Origin: an uncultured Planctomycetaceae bacterium
Lineage (GTDB): Bacteria > Planctomycetota > Planctomycetia > Pirellulales > Pirellulaceae
Assembly (NCBI GenBank): GCA_903863885.1
Contig: CAIPEB010000285.1
Location: 1-58,374 of the forward strand
Direction: 5' to 3'
Length of the DNA stretch: 58,374 bases
In this document: piece after piece, positions 36,553-47,908 of the stretch
Layout: each line of letters starts with the position of its first letter
Numbering within the stretch: position 1 is the first letter of the stretch
Translations under genes and position numbers: made by a program
The notes under the pieces: generated by a model
The model's database searches: none
Told to the model about the DNA's origin: nothing
What the model saw: only the letters and a program-made list of their open reading frames with translations

Positions 36553-39500
36553 TCAGCCGTCCGCTGCCTCATTCGCCGTTTCCGTGTGCCGACGCCGCCG
36601 GAAGAACTGTCCGAGGTCGTCCAGGATCGAATACACGACGGGCACTGCGACCAGCGTGAGTACCAGCGAGAGGGTCTGTCCGCCGACCGCCAGCACGGCA
36701 ATCGATCGCCGTTCCTCGGCCCCCGGACCAGTCGCCAGCAGCAGCGGCAACATGCCGGCCACGAAGGCAATCGTGGTCATCAGGATGGGACGCAATCGAT
36801 CTCGATTCGCCTGAAGTATGGCATCCAGTCGCTCCATGCCCTGTTCGCGCAAATGGTTCGTGTGGTCGACCTGCAGAATGGATGCCTTCTTGATCAGGCC
36901 GAACAGCACCAGAATGCCGAGCGCGGAATAGAGGTTGAGCGACTCGCCTCCGAGCCAGAGACTCAACAGCCCGAACGGAACGGCAAGCGGCAGAGAAAAC
37001 AGGATCGTCAATGGATGGACTAGGTGCTCGAATTGGGCCGCCAGAATGATGTACATGAAGATGAACGACAGAATGAACGTCAGCGCAAAATCGCGCAGCG
37101 TGCGTTCGAGTTCACGCCCACGCCCGAGCACGTGGGTGCTGTAAGCGGCCGGCATGCCGAGTTCTGCGGCCGCCTGTTTTACCGCATCGATGCGATCTCC
37201 CAGTGCAAAACCCGGGGCGATGTTGGCGCGGAAGGCCGCCATCCGCTGGCGGTCAAGTCGGTCGATGCGAGCCGCATTCTGGGCCGTGCGAAACTGGACG
37301 ACGTTATCCAATCGCGTCAGCGAATTCCCGCGGCGCTGGCTGTTCGGCACATCGTTTCGGCTCGCAACCGCCGTTTCCTGCGATGTTCTGGCCCTCACGT
37401 AAAGCTGCGAGATATCTTCGCCGCTTCTGCGATCGATGCCGACGAGTCGGAGTTCGACGTCGTAAACATCGTCGAGCAGCGGATCGCGATAACGCGAGAC
37501 GCGGTCGTCACCGCCGATCGCGACGCGCAGCGTCTGAGCAATCTCCTCCACATCGACGCCCAGATTGGCGGCCCGCTCGCGATCGATTTCGATCAGCAGT
37601 TCGGGTTTGTTGAGTCGCAGCGTGGTGTCGGTGTCCACGATGCCCGGTATTTTCGCCGGTGTCCCCGCGGCCGGCGGCGACCCGGCAGGCCCTCCCGAGG
37701 CAGTCGCGGAGGTGTCACATCGCTGCCGCAATGCCTCGGAGAATTTCGCCAACTGCTCCAGGTCGGGACCCGTGATGGCGAAGTCGATATCGACCGGCGC
37801 GCCCTGGCGCAGCGAGGTCTGGTTGCGCACCGAGACACGCACGTCCTTGTACTTGGCGAGCAGCTTGCGGATTTCCTGCATCTTCTGCTGCTGGGAGAAA
37901 TTGCCTTCGAACGCAAGCCTGACATTTCGTGCGAGGATCGCGTGCCAGAGTCGTCCAAGGGAGAACACTCGCTGGTCCATGTCCGTCAATCGCACGTACA
38001 TCGATGCCGAGTTGATCTTCGAGATGCCCGACGAGCCGATGGTGGAGAGCACCGTCGTGATTCCGGAGACTTTCCGCAATTCGGACTCGATGGCATTCAG
38101 GGTGGTCTCCATCGTCTTCAGCGAGGATCCCTCGGGAGCCATCATGTTCACCTCGAATTCGCCCTCGTCGACGTTCGTCGGGATGTAGTCCTTGCGGACC
38201 ATGCGATAGAGCGGGAAATTCGTGGCGATTACCAGCAGCGACACCACGAGGACCGTCCAGCGAAATCGCATCGACACGCGCAGACACCAGACGTACCCCC
38301 GTTCGAGCAGGTGATACATTCCGCGCCGCGACTCGGCGACTTCTCCCTGGACCTTGGCCGGATGCAGCCATCTCGAACACATCATCGGGGTCAGCGAGAA
38401 ACTCACCACCATCGAGACGAGAATGGCCACCGTGGCGGTCAGACCAAACTCGAAAAGCATGCGTCCCGCCACGCTCGAGATGAACGAGACGGGCAGGAAC
38501 ACGATGACGAGCGACAGCGTTATGGCCAGCACGGCCAGGCCGATCTCCTTGGTGCCGATGATGGCAGCCTGCATCGGCGTTGCGCCGCGTTCCTCGATCC
38601 AATGAAAGATGTTCTCGAGGACCACGATCGCGTCGTCGATGACCACGCCGACCATCAGGACGAGGGCCAGCATCGTGACGTTGTTCAGCGTGAAGTCCAT
38701 CGCACGCATCATGGCAAAAGTGGCCACGAGCGAAGTCGGTATGGACACGGCCGCGATCAGCGTCGAGCGCCACGAACGCATGAAGAGCAGCACGACCGCG
38801 CTGGCGAAGATACTGCCCACGATCAGGTGCTTCTGGATTTCGTGCAGAGCGGCCTTGATGTAGCGGGACTGGTCGCGGATCACTTCGAGCGTCACTCCGC
38901 GCGGCAGCACTTCGCGGCAGCGTGCAAGTCGCGCTTTTACGGCCTCGATCACCTCCACCGTGTTGGAGCCGGATTGGCGCTGGACTTCGAGCACGACCGC
39001 GGGCTGGCCATTCAGTCGCGCCAGGCTGCGCACCTCTTTCGTCGTGTCCACCGCTTCGCCGAGATCCCGCAGACGCACGGGCGTGCCCTGCACGGTCGCC
39101 ACGACGAGATCGGCAAAAGCACGGGGATCGCTGAATCGCCCGAGCGTGCGCAGATTCAATTCGCGCGGGCCCGTGTCCACAAGTCCGCCGGGGATCTCGG
39201 CATTCTGGCGTTCGAGCGCTTCACGCACCTGGAGAATCGACAGCCCGTAGGCCGCCAATCGACGCGCTTCGATCCTGATCTGGATGGCCCGGTCCGCCGC
39301 CCCGTTGATCGAAACCTGGCCGACGCCGCGAGCCGACTCGATGATGTTCTTCACATCCAGATCGGCGAGCACGTACAGCTCGCGACGGTCGCGCTGGCCT
39401 GAAATCGCCAGGCTGAGAATCGGTGACGCGTCGACGTCCTGTTTGCGCACCACGGGCGGGTCGGTTCCCGGCGGCAAACGGTTCAGCACGCTGTTGATCG

Positions 39501-39834
39501 CGTCGCGCACATCCTGAGTCGCCGAGTCGATGTCCCGATCGATTTCGAACGTCAACAGCAGCAGCGAAACGCCGTCGCTCGAGACGGACCGCAATTCGTC
39601 GATCCCCTCGACCGTCGAAACCGCGTCTTCGAGCCGCTGCGTGATCTCGGTCTCGATTTCCTGGGGAGCTGCCCCCCGATACGAGGTGCGGACGTAGACG
39701 CTGGGAAGATCCATGCGGGGAAATCGGTCGACACCCAGCTGCATATATGAGGCCGCGCCGGCAACGACCAGTGCCGCGATGAGCATCATCGCAAACACGG
39801 GACGTTCCACGCAGACTCTTGCCAGCCACTGCAC
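36553..39834 (-). CDS. RND-family efflux pump, inner membrane subunit
   Basis: 1093 aa, a full-length HAE1-type proton-driven exporter. The first helix FAMMLIAALVVAGAAS, the periplasmic porter loops and twelve expected helices are present. TM4 has GVVIDDAIVVLENI, where the two Asp residues carry protons, and TM10 has LFGLIKKASILQVDH with the relay Lys. A short Gly/Pro/Ala-rich insertion (TASGGPAGSPPAAG) in the second porter loop is unusual. The start is a GTG at 39834 with GGAGG about 8 nt upstream. It lies 107 bp downstream of the membrane fusion protein on the same strand. No outer-membrane TolC-type channel gene is nearby. Substrates cannot be predicted. Confidence 0.94.
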   Translation of the reverse strand: MQWLARVCVERPVFAMMLIAALVVAGAASYMQLGVDRFPRMDLPSVYVRTSYRGAAPQEIETEITQRLEDAVSTVEGIDELRSVSSDGVSLLLLTFEIDRDIDSATQDVRDAINSVLNRLPPGTDPPVVRKQDVDASPILSLAISGQRDRRELYVLADLDVKNIIESARGVGQVSINGAADRAIQIRIEARRLAAYGLSILQVREALERQNAEIPGGLVDTGPRELNLRTLGRFSDPRAFADLVVATVQGTPVRLRDLGEAVDTTKEVRSLARLNGQPAVVLEVQRQSGSNTVEVIEAVKARLARCREVLPRGVTLEVIRDQSRYIKAALHEIQKHLIVGSIFASAVVLLFMRSWRSTLIAAVSIPTSLVATFAMMRAMDFTLNNVTMLALVLMVGVVIDDAIVVLENIFHWIEERGATPMQAAIIGTKEIGLAVLAITLSLVIVFLPVSFISSVAGRMLFEFGLTATVAILVSMVVSFSLTPMMCSRWLHPAKVQGEVAESRRGMYHLLERGYVWCLRVSMRFRWTVLVVSLLVIATNFPLYRMVRKDYIPTNVDEGEFEVNMMAPEGSSLKTMETTLNAIESELRKVSGITTVLSTIGSSGISKINSASMYVRLTDMDQRVFSLGRLWHAILARNVRLAFEGNFSQQQKMQEIRKLLAKYKDVRVSVRNQTSLRQGAPVDIDFAITGPDLEQLAKFSEALRQRCDTSATASGGPAGSPPAAGTPAKIPGIVDTDTTLRLNKPELLIEIDRERAANLGVDVEEIAQTLRVAIGGDDRVSRYRDPLLDDVYDVELRLVGIDRRSGEDISQLYVRARTSQETAVASRNDVPNSQRRGNSLTRLDNVVQFRTAQNAARIDRLDRQRMAAFRANIAPGFALGDRIDAVKQAAAELGMPAAYSTHVLGRGRELERTLRDFALTFILSFIFMYIILAAQFEHLVHPLTILFSLPLAVPFGLLSLWLGGESLNLYSALGILVLFGLIKKASILQVDHTNHLREQGMERLDAILQANRDRLRPILMTTIAFVAGMLPLLLATGPGAEERRSIAVLAVGGQTLSLVLTLVAVPVVYSILDDLGQFFRRRRHTETANEAADG

Positions 39835-39941
39835 GCCAGGTGCCTCCGTTTGTGCACGCGCAGCTCAAGAGCCCGCCGTGCGAGTGATTACGATTTCCGG
39901 ATTCCGGTCGCTCCCCAAGGCCCTTCGATTGCCAGCCCGCC

Positions 39942-41261
39942 TCACTTGGCGGCCGGTGTCTCTGCGGACGTCTTGTCGTCCTTGATGATCTCCACGGGCC
40001 CCGCCTGTTTGACGGTGCCGCTGGCAACCACCGTGTCGCCCTCATTCAACCCGCTCACGATCTCGATGAACTCGTCGTTCCTTCGCCCCGTCTTTACGGT
40101 CTGCTCCCAGGCCTCGGTGCCGGTGACCCGCCAGACCTTCTCAACTCCCGCAAACTCCTGGATCGCAGATCTGGGAACCGCCAGCGCCTTGGCATCGGCG
40201 TCGATAATGATGTCTCCTTCGGCAAACAGACCGCGCCGCAGACGCGACGAAACGTCGGGCAGTGCCGCCGCAGGAGTCCCCGCCGCTGTCTCTGCAGACG
40301 CGGGTTTCCGCATGGCCTCGATGGCCAGCGAGCGGCTGCTGATTTCCACGGAAGGGCTGATACGCACGATGACCGCCTCCAGAGCCTGCGGCTCGCCTTC
40401 GATGTGGATGGTCACCGGCTGGCCCATCTTCACGACGTGGACGTGGCGTTCCGGCACGTTGGCGTGAAATCGCCACGGGTCGATCTTGACCAGAGCGGCC
40501 ACGGGCTGCCCCACCTGGACGTATGCGCCCGCCGCAATGTACCGCTGCTCGATCACTCCGCCGAACGGCGCCCGGATCTGGGAGTCCTCGAGTATCTGCC
40601 GTGCGATGGCTAACTCTGCGCGCCGGACGCCCAGGGATGCGATGGTCTCATCGACGCCGTGCAATGCCGACTCGTACTTCGCGGCCGCCACGTCAACCTG
40701 CGTCCTGCGCTGCTGCAGCTCTTCACCGGAAATGGCCGTCTGCTGACTCAACGCCTCGGCACGCTGGAGATTGGCCTTCGCCTCGTCCAGCAGCGCCTTC
40801 TCCTGGACGACCGTCGGCGCCTTGGTCGGATCCAAGGACGTGTCGCTCTGGTCCTTCTCCAGTCCGAGCGTTGCACGCACCTGTTCCAGTTGCGACTCGG
40901 CCTCCTGGACCTTCAGCTCGAATTCCTCAGACTCCAAGCGGGCCAGCACGTCTCCTTCCCGCACTTCAGAACCCAGGTCGATCGGGCGATGCTGCGCGTC
41001 CTCGCCGAGCGACGCTACTCGCCCGCCGACCTTCGCGCCCACGACGACCCGCTCGTCGCCCATCAGGCTGCCCTGGACGCGAACGGTCCGCGGCCATGCG
41101 ATCATGCGGGCCTGCGTCACCTTGACCTCGGATGGAATGATCGCTGCCTGAGCGGCCGGGTCGCCACCGCTCGCATCCGAATTACCGCGGCATCCCGCGC
41201 TCGATACGGCGAGCAGCGAGAGCAGCAACATCGCCCGGACGTATTCGGAGTTCGGTACCAT
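39942..41261 (-). CDS. RND efflux membrane fusion protein (periplasmic adaptor)
   Basis: 439 aa. The N-terminus MLLLSLLAVSSAGC has a probable lipoprotein signal with the Cys near residue 24. A barrel-sandwich/biotinyl-lipoyl half motif (VVVGAKVGGRVASLGEDA) follows. A long coiled-coil hairpin spans residues ~120-230, rich in QxxR/ELEQ patterns. The second lipoyl half (IRAPFGGVIEQRYIAAGAYVQVGQ) and a beta-barrel domain complete it. The adaptor links the inner-membrane pump to an outer channel. I place the start at 41261 because the frame to 41345 adds only basic residues before the signal. It heads the pump operon. A poorly conserved Ala-rich insertion lies near residue 345. Confidence 0.92.
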   Translation of the reverse strand: MVPNSEYVRAMLLLSLLAVSSAGCRGNSDASGGDPAAQAAIIPSEVKVTQARMIAWPRTVRVQGSLMGDERVVVGAKVGGRVASLGEDAQHRPIDLGSEVREGDVLARLESEEFELKVQEAESQLEQVRATLGLEKDQSDTSLDPTKAPTVVQEKALLDEAKANLQRAEALSQQTAISGEELQQRRTQVDVAAAKYESALHGVDETIASLGVRRAELAIARQILEDSQIRAPFGGVIEQRYIAAGAYVQVGQPVAALVKIDPWRFHANVPERHVHVVKMGQPVTIHIEGEPQALEAVIVRISPSVEISSRSLAIEAMRKPASAETAAGTPAAALPDVSSRLRRGLFAEGDIIIDADAKALAVPRSAIQEFAGVEKVWRVTGTEAWEQTVKTGRRNDEFIEIVSGLNEGDTVVASGTVKQAGPVEIIKDDKTSAETPAAK

Positions 41262-41615
41262 TCTGCGGTGACTCTTGCGATGCAGGAAGCGTTCTTCGGG
41301 AACGCACGAGGCGGGGGTCGGACGGCTTGCGCGAGGCAGCATCAAATGCCAACCTCAGAATAGTCAATGCGGCCGGCAACGTACATACACAGGGCGGCAG
41401 GACCGCCGGCCGAATCGGTGCCGCCGCACCGAGTGCATAACCGACTCCGGTGGGTCGCTGGGCTTCTCGCGAAAACAAACGTTCTGACGGCTTGGTGCCA
41501 AGAGTTGACACGTAGGGGCTTCGTCACGCAGGATGGAAACGCGCCTGCCGGATGCCGGATCGGAATCCGACATCCTTCGGACCCCAGACCCCAGAAATGC
41601 CGGAAGAGCAAACTG

Positions 41616-42992
41616 ATGACAAACTGCGTCATTCCGTTGCGGCCGGGCGTGCCCGCCGCCGCTTTGCTGATTCTCGTCATTCTTGACGCCGGCCGAGCGG
41701 GTGAGCGTATCGATATCGACACGGTCTGGGCCGGCCACCCGGTTGGATTTGCGCTGCTCACCAGCCCGCCGCATCAGTTCGCGGCGTATTACGATGCCGA
41801 GCGGCGAATGACCGTCGCTCAGCGGACGCTCGACGAGAAGACATGGCGGTACACCCGACTGCCGTCTCAACTGGGATGGGATTCACATAACCGCGTCATC
41901 ATGGCGATCGACAAGAGCGGCCGCCTGCACGTTGCCGGCAACATGCACTGCGTGCCTCTCGTCTACTTCCGCAGTGAAAAAGCGTGGGATGCCGCGTCAC
42001 TGGTCAAAATCGACACGATGGTCGATCCGCAGAAGGAACAGCGGGTCACGTATCCCGTGTTCATGCACCGGACAGACGGCCGACTCGTCTTTCGCTACCG
42101 GAACGGCCGCAGCGGAAGCGGCGACGACCTGTACAACATCTACGACGAAACGGTGCAGAGCTGGAAACCGCTGGTCGCTGTGCCTGTGACGAGCGGAGAA
42201 GGCAAGATGAACGCCTACTGTTCCACTCCTTCGCTGGGGCCCGATGGTCTTTACCACATGGTCTGGGTCTGGCGGGACACTCCGGACTGCGCCACCAATC
42301 ACGATCTGTCGTACGCACGCAGCCGCGACCTCGAACATTGGGAGACCGCCGGGGGCACTGCGCTGGAATTGCCTATAAAGCTGCACAGCGGCGCGGTCGT
42401 GGACTCCGCCCCAGCCGGCGGCGGGCTGATCAACGGCGGTTTCGCACTCGGCTTCGACCGTTCGCGCCGCCCGGTCATTTCCTACTCGAAATATGACAGC
42501 CATGGGAACACGCAGGTCTACGTCGCGAGATTCCAGGACGGCAACTGGATGATTCGTCAGGTCAGTGACTGGAGTGACTACCGCTGGGATTTCCACGGAG
42601 GCGGCAGTATTGACTTTGAGGTGCGCGTGGGAACAGTCCGGTCAGGACGCGACGGTCAAATGCAACTGAATTGCAACTATCCCCGCGGCAATGTCGAATG
42701 GATCCTCGACGAGAACTCGCTGGAGCCCGTGGCAGCTCCCGTCGCTCCATCGGCGCCCAAGCCTTCTCAGCCCCGGCCGCAGACCGCACCGCAAGCCGCA
42801 AAGCGGGAACCTTCGGGAGACGATTCCCCGAGTTTTCCGGGGCTCGGCCTGAAGACCGCGGGCGATTCAGGCAGCGGCGGAACGAATGTGCGTTACCAGT
42901 TGCGCTGGCATACGCTCGGTCCCAATCGGGATCGCCCGCGCACCGGCCCGCTCCCTCCGCCATCGACGCTGCAACTCGAGATCATCGATTGA
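41616..42992 (+). CDS. Exported BNR_4 propeller, PL24/PL25 lyase-like
   Basis: 458 aa with a signal peptide (VPAAALLILVILDAGRAGE). The core carries WDSHNRVIMAIDKSGRLHVAGNMHCVPLVYF, split here as the DSHN and GNMH blocks, which are the hallmark of BNR_4 proteins, the group that includes ulvan lyases PL24 and PL25. Further blades such as LGPDGLYHMVWVW and HGNTQVYVARFQDGNWM follow. The C-terminal ~90 residues are a Pro/Ala/Gln-rich low-complexity linker ending in a short beta segment (LQLEIID), likely a surface or binding tail. GGAAGAG lies 8 nt before the ATG at 41616. Lyase activity is inferred from family likeness only. Divergent from the efflux genes (354-bp gap, in which I see nothing else). 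Confidence 0.82.
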   Translation: MTNCVIPLRPGVPAAALLILVILDAGRAGERIDIDTVWAGHPVGFALLTSPPHQFAAYYDAERRMTVAQRTLDEKTWRYTRLPSQLGWDSHNRVIMAIDKSGRLHVAGNMHCVPLVYFRSEKAWDAASLVKIDTMVDPQKEQRVTYPVFMHRTDGRLVFRYRNGRSGSGDDLYNIYDETVQSWKPLVAVPVTSGEGKMNAYCSTPSLGPDGLYHMVWVWRDTPDCATNHDLSYARSRDLEHWETAGGTALELPIKLHSGAVVDSAPAGGGLINGGFALGFDRSRRPVISYSKYDSHGNTQVYVARFQDGNWMIRQVSDWSDYRWDFHGGGSIDFEVRVGTVRSGRDGQMQLNCNYPRGNVEWILDENSLEPVAAPVAPSAPKPSQPRPQTAPQAAKREPSGDDSPSFPGLGLKTAGDSGSGGTNVRYQLRWHTLGPNRDRPRTGPLPPPSTLQLEIID

Positions 42993-43057
42993 CGTTTCCG
43001 GGGTCCTCGCAGGCCTGGACGGCACTGCGGAACTTGCCGCGTGTCCGTTCCGGTTCG

Positions 43058-46000
43058 TCACACGTCGTAATTGGGAAATGATGATTCCTGCGGCAGCCAC
43101 GCGTTCAATGCGTCAATCAGGTTGTTCGGCGAAACGGGCTTGCTGATATAGCCGTTCATTCCCGCTTCCAGGCAGAGTTCCCGGTCGCCCCGCATCGCAT
43201 TGGCGGTAAGGGCGATTATTGGAACCGCATGATTGCGAACCGGGGAATTCGGATCGCGGATGACGCGGGTGGCCTCGAAACCATCCATCACCGGCATCTG
43301 CACATCCATCAGCACAACGTCGTACGGCAGAGTTGTCAGAGCTTCAATGGCCTCCGCTCCATCCCCGACCGCTTCGGCCCTCAGACCCAATTTCCGCAGA
43401 ATGCCCAGCGTCACCTCCTGGTTGACTACATTGTCTTCGGCTACGAGGATTCGGGCGTCCCGCCGCACCAATTGATGATACGCGGAGCCTGAAGGCATGG
43501 GCGGTGCAGTTGCGGCGTCCGTGCCCGCTGAAGCCGGACTCAGATGTTCCCCCGGCTCCGTCGGCGGCGAATTCGCGGGCGGTTGCTCGAACGAGTTTTC
43601 CGGTTGCGATTGCTTGCCCAATCGCACGGTGAACCAGAACTCAGAGCCCGCCCCCGCTTCGCTGGCGACCCCGATCTCGCCCCCCATCAATTCGACCAGC
43701 CTCTTGGAAATAGCCAGTCCGAGTCCCGTGCCGCCGTACCGGCGCCGAGTCGACGAATGGACCTGCGTGAACTTCTGGAACAGCCCTTTCTGCTGGTCGG
43801 GAGACATGCCTATTCCCGTGTCTTGCACGGCGAAACGGACCAGGATTTCGGACTCGGAATCCTCGTCCAGAGTGGCCCGCACCGAAACGGTGCCTCGATC
43901 CGTGTACTTGACGGCGTTCCCTGCGAGATTGGTCAGAACCTGCCGCAGCCGGCTGGGGTCGCCGCTGACGCTGCTCGGCAGTTCGGCGGCGACGGAAGTG
44001 ACGAATTCGATGCCTTTGGCCTGCGCGTTCAGGGCCAGCGGCGTGGTGACGTCGCTCAGCAGCGATCGCAGATCGAAGTTCACTGACTCCAGTTCCAGCT
44101 TCCCCGCCTCGATCTTGGAGAAGTCCAGGATATCATTGATCAGCGTAAGCAACAGTTCGCCGCTCGTCCGCACGAATTCCGCATATCGCCGCTGCTCGGC
44201 ATTCAGCGGCGTATCCAGCAGCAACCCGGTCATGCCGATCACTCCGTTCATCGGAGTGCGGATCTCGTGACTCATGTTGGCCAGGAATTCGCCCTTGGCC
44301 ACATTTGCAGCCTCGGCGGCCCGCATGGCGGCGCGCAGATTTTCCTCCAGCTGGCGCTGGTGAGTGACGTCGCGGTTGATGCCGATCATCCCGATTGACA
44401 TACCGCCCGCATCACGTTCAACGACGCCGGCCGCGTGAATATAACGCACGGTCCGATCGGGCCGAATGACCCGGAATTCGTGGTCGAAGGGGACGCCCTG
44501 TCGCCGGGCCTCCGCAACAACGGATTCGGTCTGCTCGATGTCGTCCGGGTGCACAACGGAACGCCAGAAGCTGTAGCTCAATCCAGATCGCCGCGTCGTC
44601 TCGGGCACACCGTACCATTCGGTGATGCGGTCGTCCCACTCCATGCTGTTGTCGCTGAAACGCCAGTTCCAAATCCCGATGTTACCGGAGGCCGTGGCGA
44701 GCTGGAGGCGTTGCAGCGCGTTGCGTAGTTGCGCCTCTGCGTTCTTGCGCTGCGTGATATCGCGAGTCACACCGATCAGTTCCACAAATCGGCCGTCCGA
44801 ATCGTACATCGCGGACACCGTAACCTCAGTCCAGGCAATGCTGCCGTCCTTGCATTTTCCCTCGACTTCCAGAGTCCGGAAACCCACGGGAAGTCCCGAC
44901 TCGACTCTGGCGCGGGAGTCGGCCAGTCCATCCCGGATGGCGGCCAGCGACTGTGCAGAGTAAATCTGGTCCAGCGGCAACTCCATCATCTCTTCCGGCG
45001 TATAGCCGCGCAGCCTCTTGATGGAAGGGCTGACATAAGTAAATCGCCCGTCGAGATTCATGGTCCAGATCACGTCGAGCGAATGGTCGGCCAGCAGCCG
45101 ATGCCGCTGCTCGCTGAGACGCAGCAGTTCCTCCGCCCGCTTGCGCTCGGTGATGTCCAGCACCTGCGTGATGTAATACAGCGGCGATCCCTGAGCATCG
45201 CGAACCAGCGAAGTCGCCACCATCCCGTGAATCACGTGGCCCTGCCGGTGGAGATAGCGTTTCTCGAAGGTCACGGAGTCCGATTTTCCGCGCAAGGACC
45301 GCTCGACGATCCCCCGCATCATCTCGGTGTCGTCCGGGTGTGTCAGGTCCGCAGCATGCATTTGTTCGAGTTCAGCGCGGCTGTAACCGAGAATCTCGCT
45401 CAGCTTGTCGTTGACCTGGAGCATTTTCCCTCGCAGGTCGATCAGGCACATTCCGGTATTTGCGTTGTCGAACGCAAGATGGAATCGTTCTTCGCTTTCC
45501 CGCAGTGCCGCTTCAGATCGCTTGCGTTCGGTGATATCCTCGACCGTGGCAAGATGGTACTCACACCCATCCACTTTCACGGCCGTGGACGCAACCGTGA
45601 GATGGCCCCAGACAATCGAGCCGTCGGGACGGACATATCTCTTTTCCATCTGAAAACCGGACCTCGCCCCGGATTTCGTCTGCTCGACAAAATTCAGTTC
45701 CAGGGCTAGATCGTCCGGATGCGTGATGGTCTCCCAGCCAATATCGATCAGTTCCGCCCGCGGCCGGCCGACAATCTCCGCGAGGCGCTCGTTGACCTCC
45801 AGCGGACGACCGGTGTTCACGTCAATCAGAGCAACTCCCAACGGTGCTTGCTCGAACATGCTGCGAAATTTGGCCTCGGAACTGGCCACCTGATTCATCG
45901 CGGCCAGAATCCGGCCCTGAGCCGCGTTCAGCTCCGCCGTGCGGCTTTGCACGCGACTCCGCAACGTGAGGCTCCAGCCGACAGCCAGCGCGCCCGCGGC

Positions 46001-47317
46001 GGCGAGGCCCGCAACTGCATAGATCAGCAAGCGCGAATAGTCGGGCGGTGGACCGGCGATCAGCAGCACATCGTCAGACCGCGTCAGGTACGCGTTGACG
46101 TGCTGCGGAAGCTGATCCGGCTTCGCCATGCTCTCGAGCACCGCGCAGACGCGGATCCTGCTGCGGGGCAGCAGATGCGAGACGGCCACGTCCGAAAGCG
46201 GCGTCCGCGCGATCAGGACGAGTTTCCCGCATTCCATCATGATTTCCGAATGCTCGGATCCCGGAGGTCGGCGGGCAGTCAGCACGGTGGCCTCGAACGA
46301 AACTCGGCGCTGGTTGTGCTGGCCGCTCACGATCTTATCGCAGCTCATCATCAGCGGCTGCGGAAGATCGCCACGCGTGTTCCTCAACTGCACTCCGAGA
46401 CTGAAAACGATGTTCCCGTGAGCAGCGCGGGGGTATCCGAGGATTTCGAGCAGGCTGCCCGGCGCGACCGCCACCGGGACGGCGCTGGAAACCTGGATGC
46501 CGCCGGATTCGTCCTGCAGATAAAACGAGTGGCTCGAGACAACAGCGCTCACCGTACCATGAAGCCGAGTCAGCTGGCCCCCCGCGGCAGTCACGGATTT
46601 CCGCGCCAGTTGCTCGATCGGCGTCGGCTGCAGAGCAGCCAGATCGACGCGTGCCGCCGGCAGCACGCGGAATGCGTCTTCAGGCGTCACCAACAGTCGA
46701 GAACTCACGAGCTGGCGCTCTTCGTTGAAATCGGCAACGCAAATTCCAGTCAATCTGACGTGCAAACCGGACAAGGGAGTGGGCAGCTGCCCCAGATCAC
46801 GGCCGGACAACAGGGCGGTCACTTGACCATCGGGAAGAACCAACTGCAATGTCGTTTCTCCCGGTGCTGCAGCCTCGTTTATGACAATCCCCTCGACTTC
46901 CACCCGCCGAGCATCCAATGCAGTTTCGGCCAGCATTAACGCCGTGGCCGGTTGTGCGGCCGGCAGGTCCCCCGTCCCCAAGCGACGGATTCGGGCAGAT
47001 GCCACGATCGGCAGATAACCGCCCGGATCGGTTTCTCCCTCCACCTCCACCAGATCGCCCCGAGCCGCTTCCTCTGAAGGCTGAACGTACGTCGCATAGA
47101 TGCCGCCGGTGTCGTCCTGCAGAAACGTCTGGCCCTTTGCCGGATCGATCTTTGTCACCACGGCGCGAATGCGGACCGGCAGTTTCCGTTCCGCGTCCTC
47201 TTTTGACAGGCTCTTGATCGCAGAGATGCTCGTTAGCGGTTCCGGTTGCGCGGCGCCGGCAGTGGCAGCGATGAGCCATGCAATCGTCACCATGAGAATG
47301 GCATTGCGCCGTTTCAT
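43058..47317 (-). CDS. Hybrid sensor histidine kinase: OB-fold sensor, four PAS, HisKA, HATPase, receiver
   Basis: 1419 aa. After a signal sequence come about four OB-fold-like units (residues ~45-430), each with RAVVTKID-, VEGIVI-, LHGTVSAV- or FEATVL-type strands and [16 protein letters not shown] turns. A membrane helix ([19 protein letters not shown]) ends at ~455. Four PAS/PAC units occupy ~490-990, with DITERKR closing several. The HisKA H-box [13 protein letters not shown] has its His near residue 1017, then HATPase_c with N, G1 (DTGIGMS) and G2 (GGTGLGLAI) boxes. The receiver domain near 1275-1400 has its phospho-acceptor Asp in [13 protein letters not shown] (~1334). The ATG at 47317 has GGAGGGG upstream. 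Ligand and output partner unknown. Confidence 0.93.
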   Translation of the reverse strand: MKRRNAILMVTIAWLIAATAGAAQPEPLTSISAIKSLSKEDAERKLPVRIRAVVTKIDPAKGQTFLQDDTGGIYATYVQPSEEAARGDLVEVEGETDPGGYLPIVASARIRRLGTGDLPAAQPATALMLAETALDARRVEVEGIVINEAAAPGETTLQLVLPDGQVTALLSGRDLGQLPTPLSGLHVRLTGICVADFNEERQLVSSRLLVTPEDAFRVLPAARVDLAALQPTPIEQLARKSVTAAGGQLTRLHGTVSAVVSSHSFYLQDESGGIQVSSAVPVAVAPGSLLEILGYPRAAHGNIVFSLGVQLRNTRGDLPQPLMMSCDKIVSGQHNQRRVSFEATVLTARRPPGSEHSEIMMECGKLVLIARTPLSDVAVSHLLPRSRIRVCAVLESMAKPDQLPQHVNAYLTRSDDVLLIAGPPPDYSRLLIYAVAGLAAAGALAVGWSLTLRSRVQSRTAELNAAQGRILAAMNQVASSEAKFRSMFEQAPLGVALIDVNTGRPLEVNERLAEIVGRPRAELIDIGWETITHPDDLALELNFVEQTKSGARSGFQMEKRYVRPDGSIVWGHLTVASTAVKVDGCEYHLATVEDITERKRSEAALRESEERFHLAFDNANTGMCLIDLRGKMLQVNDKLSEILGYSRAELEQMHAADLTHPDDTEMMRGIVERSLRGKSDSVTFEKRYLHRQGHVIHGMVATSLVRDAQGSPLYYITQVLDITERKRAEELLRLSEQRHRLLADHSLDVIWTMNLDGRFTYVSPSIKRLRGYTPEEMMELPLDQIYSAQSLAAIRDGLADSRARVESGLPVGFRTLEVEGKCKDGSIAWTEVTVSAMYDSDGRFVELIGVTRDITQRKNAEAQLRNALQRLQLATASGNIGIWNWRFSDNSMEWDDRITEWYGVPETTRRSGLSYSFWRSVVHPDDIEQTESVVAEARRQGVPFDHEFRVIRPDRTVRYIHAAGVVERDAGGMSIGMIGINRDVTHQRQLEENLRAAMRAAEAANVAKGEFLANMSHEIRTPMNGVIGMTGLLLDTPLNAEQRRYAEFVRTSGELLLTLINDILDFSKIEAGKLELESVNFDLRSLLSDVTTPLALNAQAKGIEFVTSVAAELPSSVSGDPSRLRQVLTNLAGNAVKYTDRGTVSVRATLDEDSESEILVRFAVQDTGIGMSPDQQKGLFQKFTQVHSSTRRRYGGTGLGLAISKRLVELMGGEIGVASEAGAGSEFWFTVRLGKQSQPENSFEQPPANSPPTEPGEHLSPASAGTDAATAPPMPSGSAYHQLVRRDARILVAEDNVVNQEVTLGILRKLGLRAEAVGDGAEAIEALTTLPYDVVLMDVQMPVMDGFEATRVIRDPNSPVRNHAVPIIALTANAMRGDRELCLEAGMNGYISKPVSPNNLIDALNAWLPQESSFPNYDV

Positions 47318-47908
47318 TACCCCCTCCGACCGCCGCCGAATCATCGCACGAGCACCGAGCTTCCTGCACCATTATCGACGAATAGCTGCCGCCCCCGAAT
47401 ACCACCCAGGTGCATCCGCCCATGCCCGAAGAGAGTATTATACCTACTGCTGAACGGGGGACGCATCTTCAGTTGCGATTCCGTAACTGTCTACGGGGTG
47501 GACCGGTCCTCGACGAAAGCGAGAGGTCGAAACCAGTGGAGTGATGGAAATTCAGGCTCGATGCGGCGGTCCCCTCAAAGTCCTGGACAAGACAACGCGA
47601 GCATCGCGAACTTGGTGATGCATTCATTGCGACATTCGGAAGGGTCGGAAACCCCGGCGGGAACTCTTGAGAGACAAAGACCTTCAGCCTCCACAAAAGA
47701 TCTGGCTGATGGGGGATCCGCGGGTGTACAATCAGGCGAGGAAGAAGACGATCAGTTTCGCGCATTCGGCACCGCAGACGGCGTCAGCAGGCCGAATCAT
47801 GCGAGTTGCGTTGTCGGCGCGCTTCCAAGCGGGTTCTGGGAATTATCGATCTCGCGGCAGCAAGCATCGTTCTTTGACCGCATACTCTCAGGGTACGGGA
47901 CAATCACT
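47318..47908. other. Long intergenic region upstream of the exopolysaccharide genes
   Basis: 591 bp between the divergent kinase and Wzc-like starts. One frame stays open through it (back to 47246) and contains an ATG at 47618, but its third positions are not GC-rich and no ribosome binding site or domain supports it. No convincing promoter box is visible. It probably holds the promoters of both genes. Confidence 0.5.

Noticed and set aside
37024-39402. Long open frame (792 codons) opposite the RND pump gene
   Set aside because: It is antisense to a gene with complete RND motifs; GC-rich coding DNA often leaves such open shadows. No ribosome binding site or domain was seen.
47246-47908. N-terminal extension of the Wzc-like protein (ATG at 47618 or earlier)
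   Set aside because: No ribosome binding site, mixed third-position composition and no domain; the ATG at 47909 gives a normal Wzc-like N-terminus.
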